Assembly (NCBI GenBank): GCA_964017185.1
Contig: OZ024874.1
Span: 14,379,957 to 14,443,956 of the forward strand
Source: Rugalucina vietnamica
Taxonomy: Eukaryota; Mollusca; Bivalvia; Lucinida; Lucinidae
Reading direction: 5' to 3'
DNA: 64,000 bases
Shown one piece after another: positions 63,921-64,000 of the stretch. The position numbers were made by a program, and so were the translations under genes. Positions within the stretch are counted from its first letter, which is position 1. Each line of letters starts with the position of its first letter. Under the pieces are notes generated by a model, which was not told where the DNA came from, did not search any database, and was given only the letters and a program-made list of their open reading frames with translations.

Positions 63921-64000
63921 TGAACCATCCATTAGAAAACCAACTATCTGCATGTGCGAAATCAAAGCCGCAAATCAGCTGTCCTTTGTTTTCTATACAT
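63921..64000. mobile_element. TGAGCC-family MITE, left-end fragment at window edge
   Basis: TGAACCATCCATTAGAAAAC, then GCATGTGCGAAATCAAAGCC and CAAATCAGCTG. The copy continues beyond the window or is truncated. Confidence 0.6.

Overview
The window reads as an AT-rich, intron-bearing metazoan genome, most likely a mollusc and probably a bivalve. This is inferred from the protein families, from the SINE-like and MITE-like repeats, and from the very dense nesting of small transposons; no species marker was identified. Three host genes are well supported. The 5' half of a CIP2A-like gene lies on the minus strand (seven coding exons, 7061 down to 777, running off the left edge). A two-exon cysteine-rich/somatomedin-B-like secretin/Methuselah-type GPCR is on the plus strand (25399-28563). 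A six-exon METTL25 methyltransferase-like gene is on the plus strand (54561-62233). A fourth, unrecognised exon is present as two inverted paralogous copies (29439-29764 minus; 33352-33650 plus, the latter broken).

Most of the rest is mobile DNA. Positions 13421-20211 hold a complete Ty3/gypsy-class LTR retrotransposon with two 817-bp LTRs that look identical. Its pol order is protease-integrase-RT-RNase H (the Gmr1-like order) and its Gag carries a SCAN-like segment; one frameshift lies near RNase H. Positions 21093-23210 hold a second, collapsed LTR element: a long LTR, a tRNA-Leu-type primer site and a fragment of the 3' LTR, flanked by a 5-bp duplication. Positions about 41000-46650 hold a Ngaro/DIRS-type tyrosine-recombinase retrotransposon (Gag, RT-RNase H, recombinase, SGNH hydrolase). 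Its gag and pol frames are the same frame separated by a single UGA. A Penelope-like GIY-YIG relic (51889-52310) overlaps a C2H2 zinc-finger frame by ATGA. LINE 3'-end relics lie at 9235-9840, 13030-13400, 20520-20800 and 38620-39090.

About a dozen copies of one short TIR element with ends TGAGCC...GGCTCA are scattered at both ends of the window and in CIP2A introns. Nested insertions are unusually readable: a hAT-like element with an 8-bp duplication inside such a MITE (2960-4146), a TA-flanked Tc1/mariner-like MITE (5500-5982), a TIR element inside a tandem palindromic repeat (11513-12374), an LTR inside a foldback element (21047-23857), and a foldback with duplicated outward-facing 66-codon frames inside a 5.2-kb TIR element (47421-52636). 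A 180-bp tandem repeat sits in METTL25 intron 4. The three host genes have no evident functional link; the region is best read as gene islands in a transposon graveyard with a few young elements.
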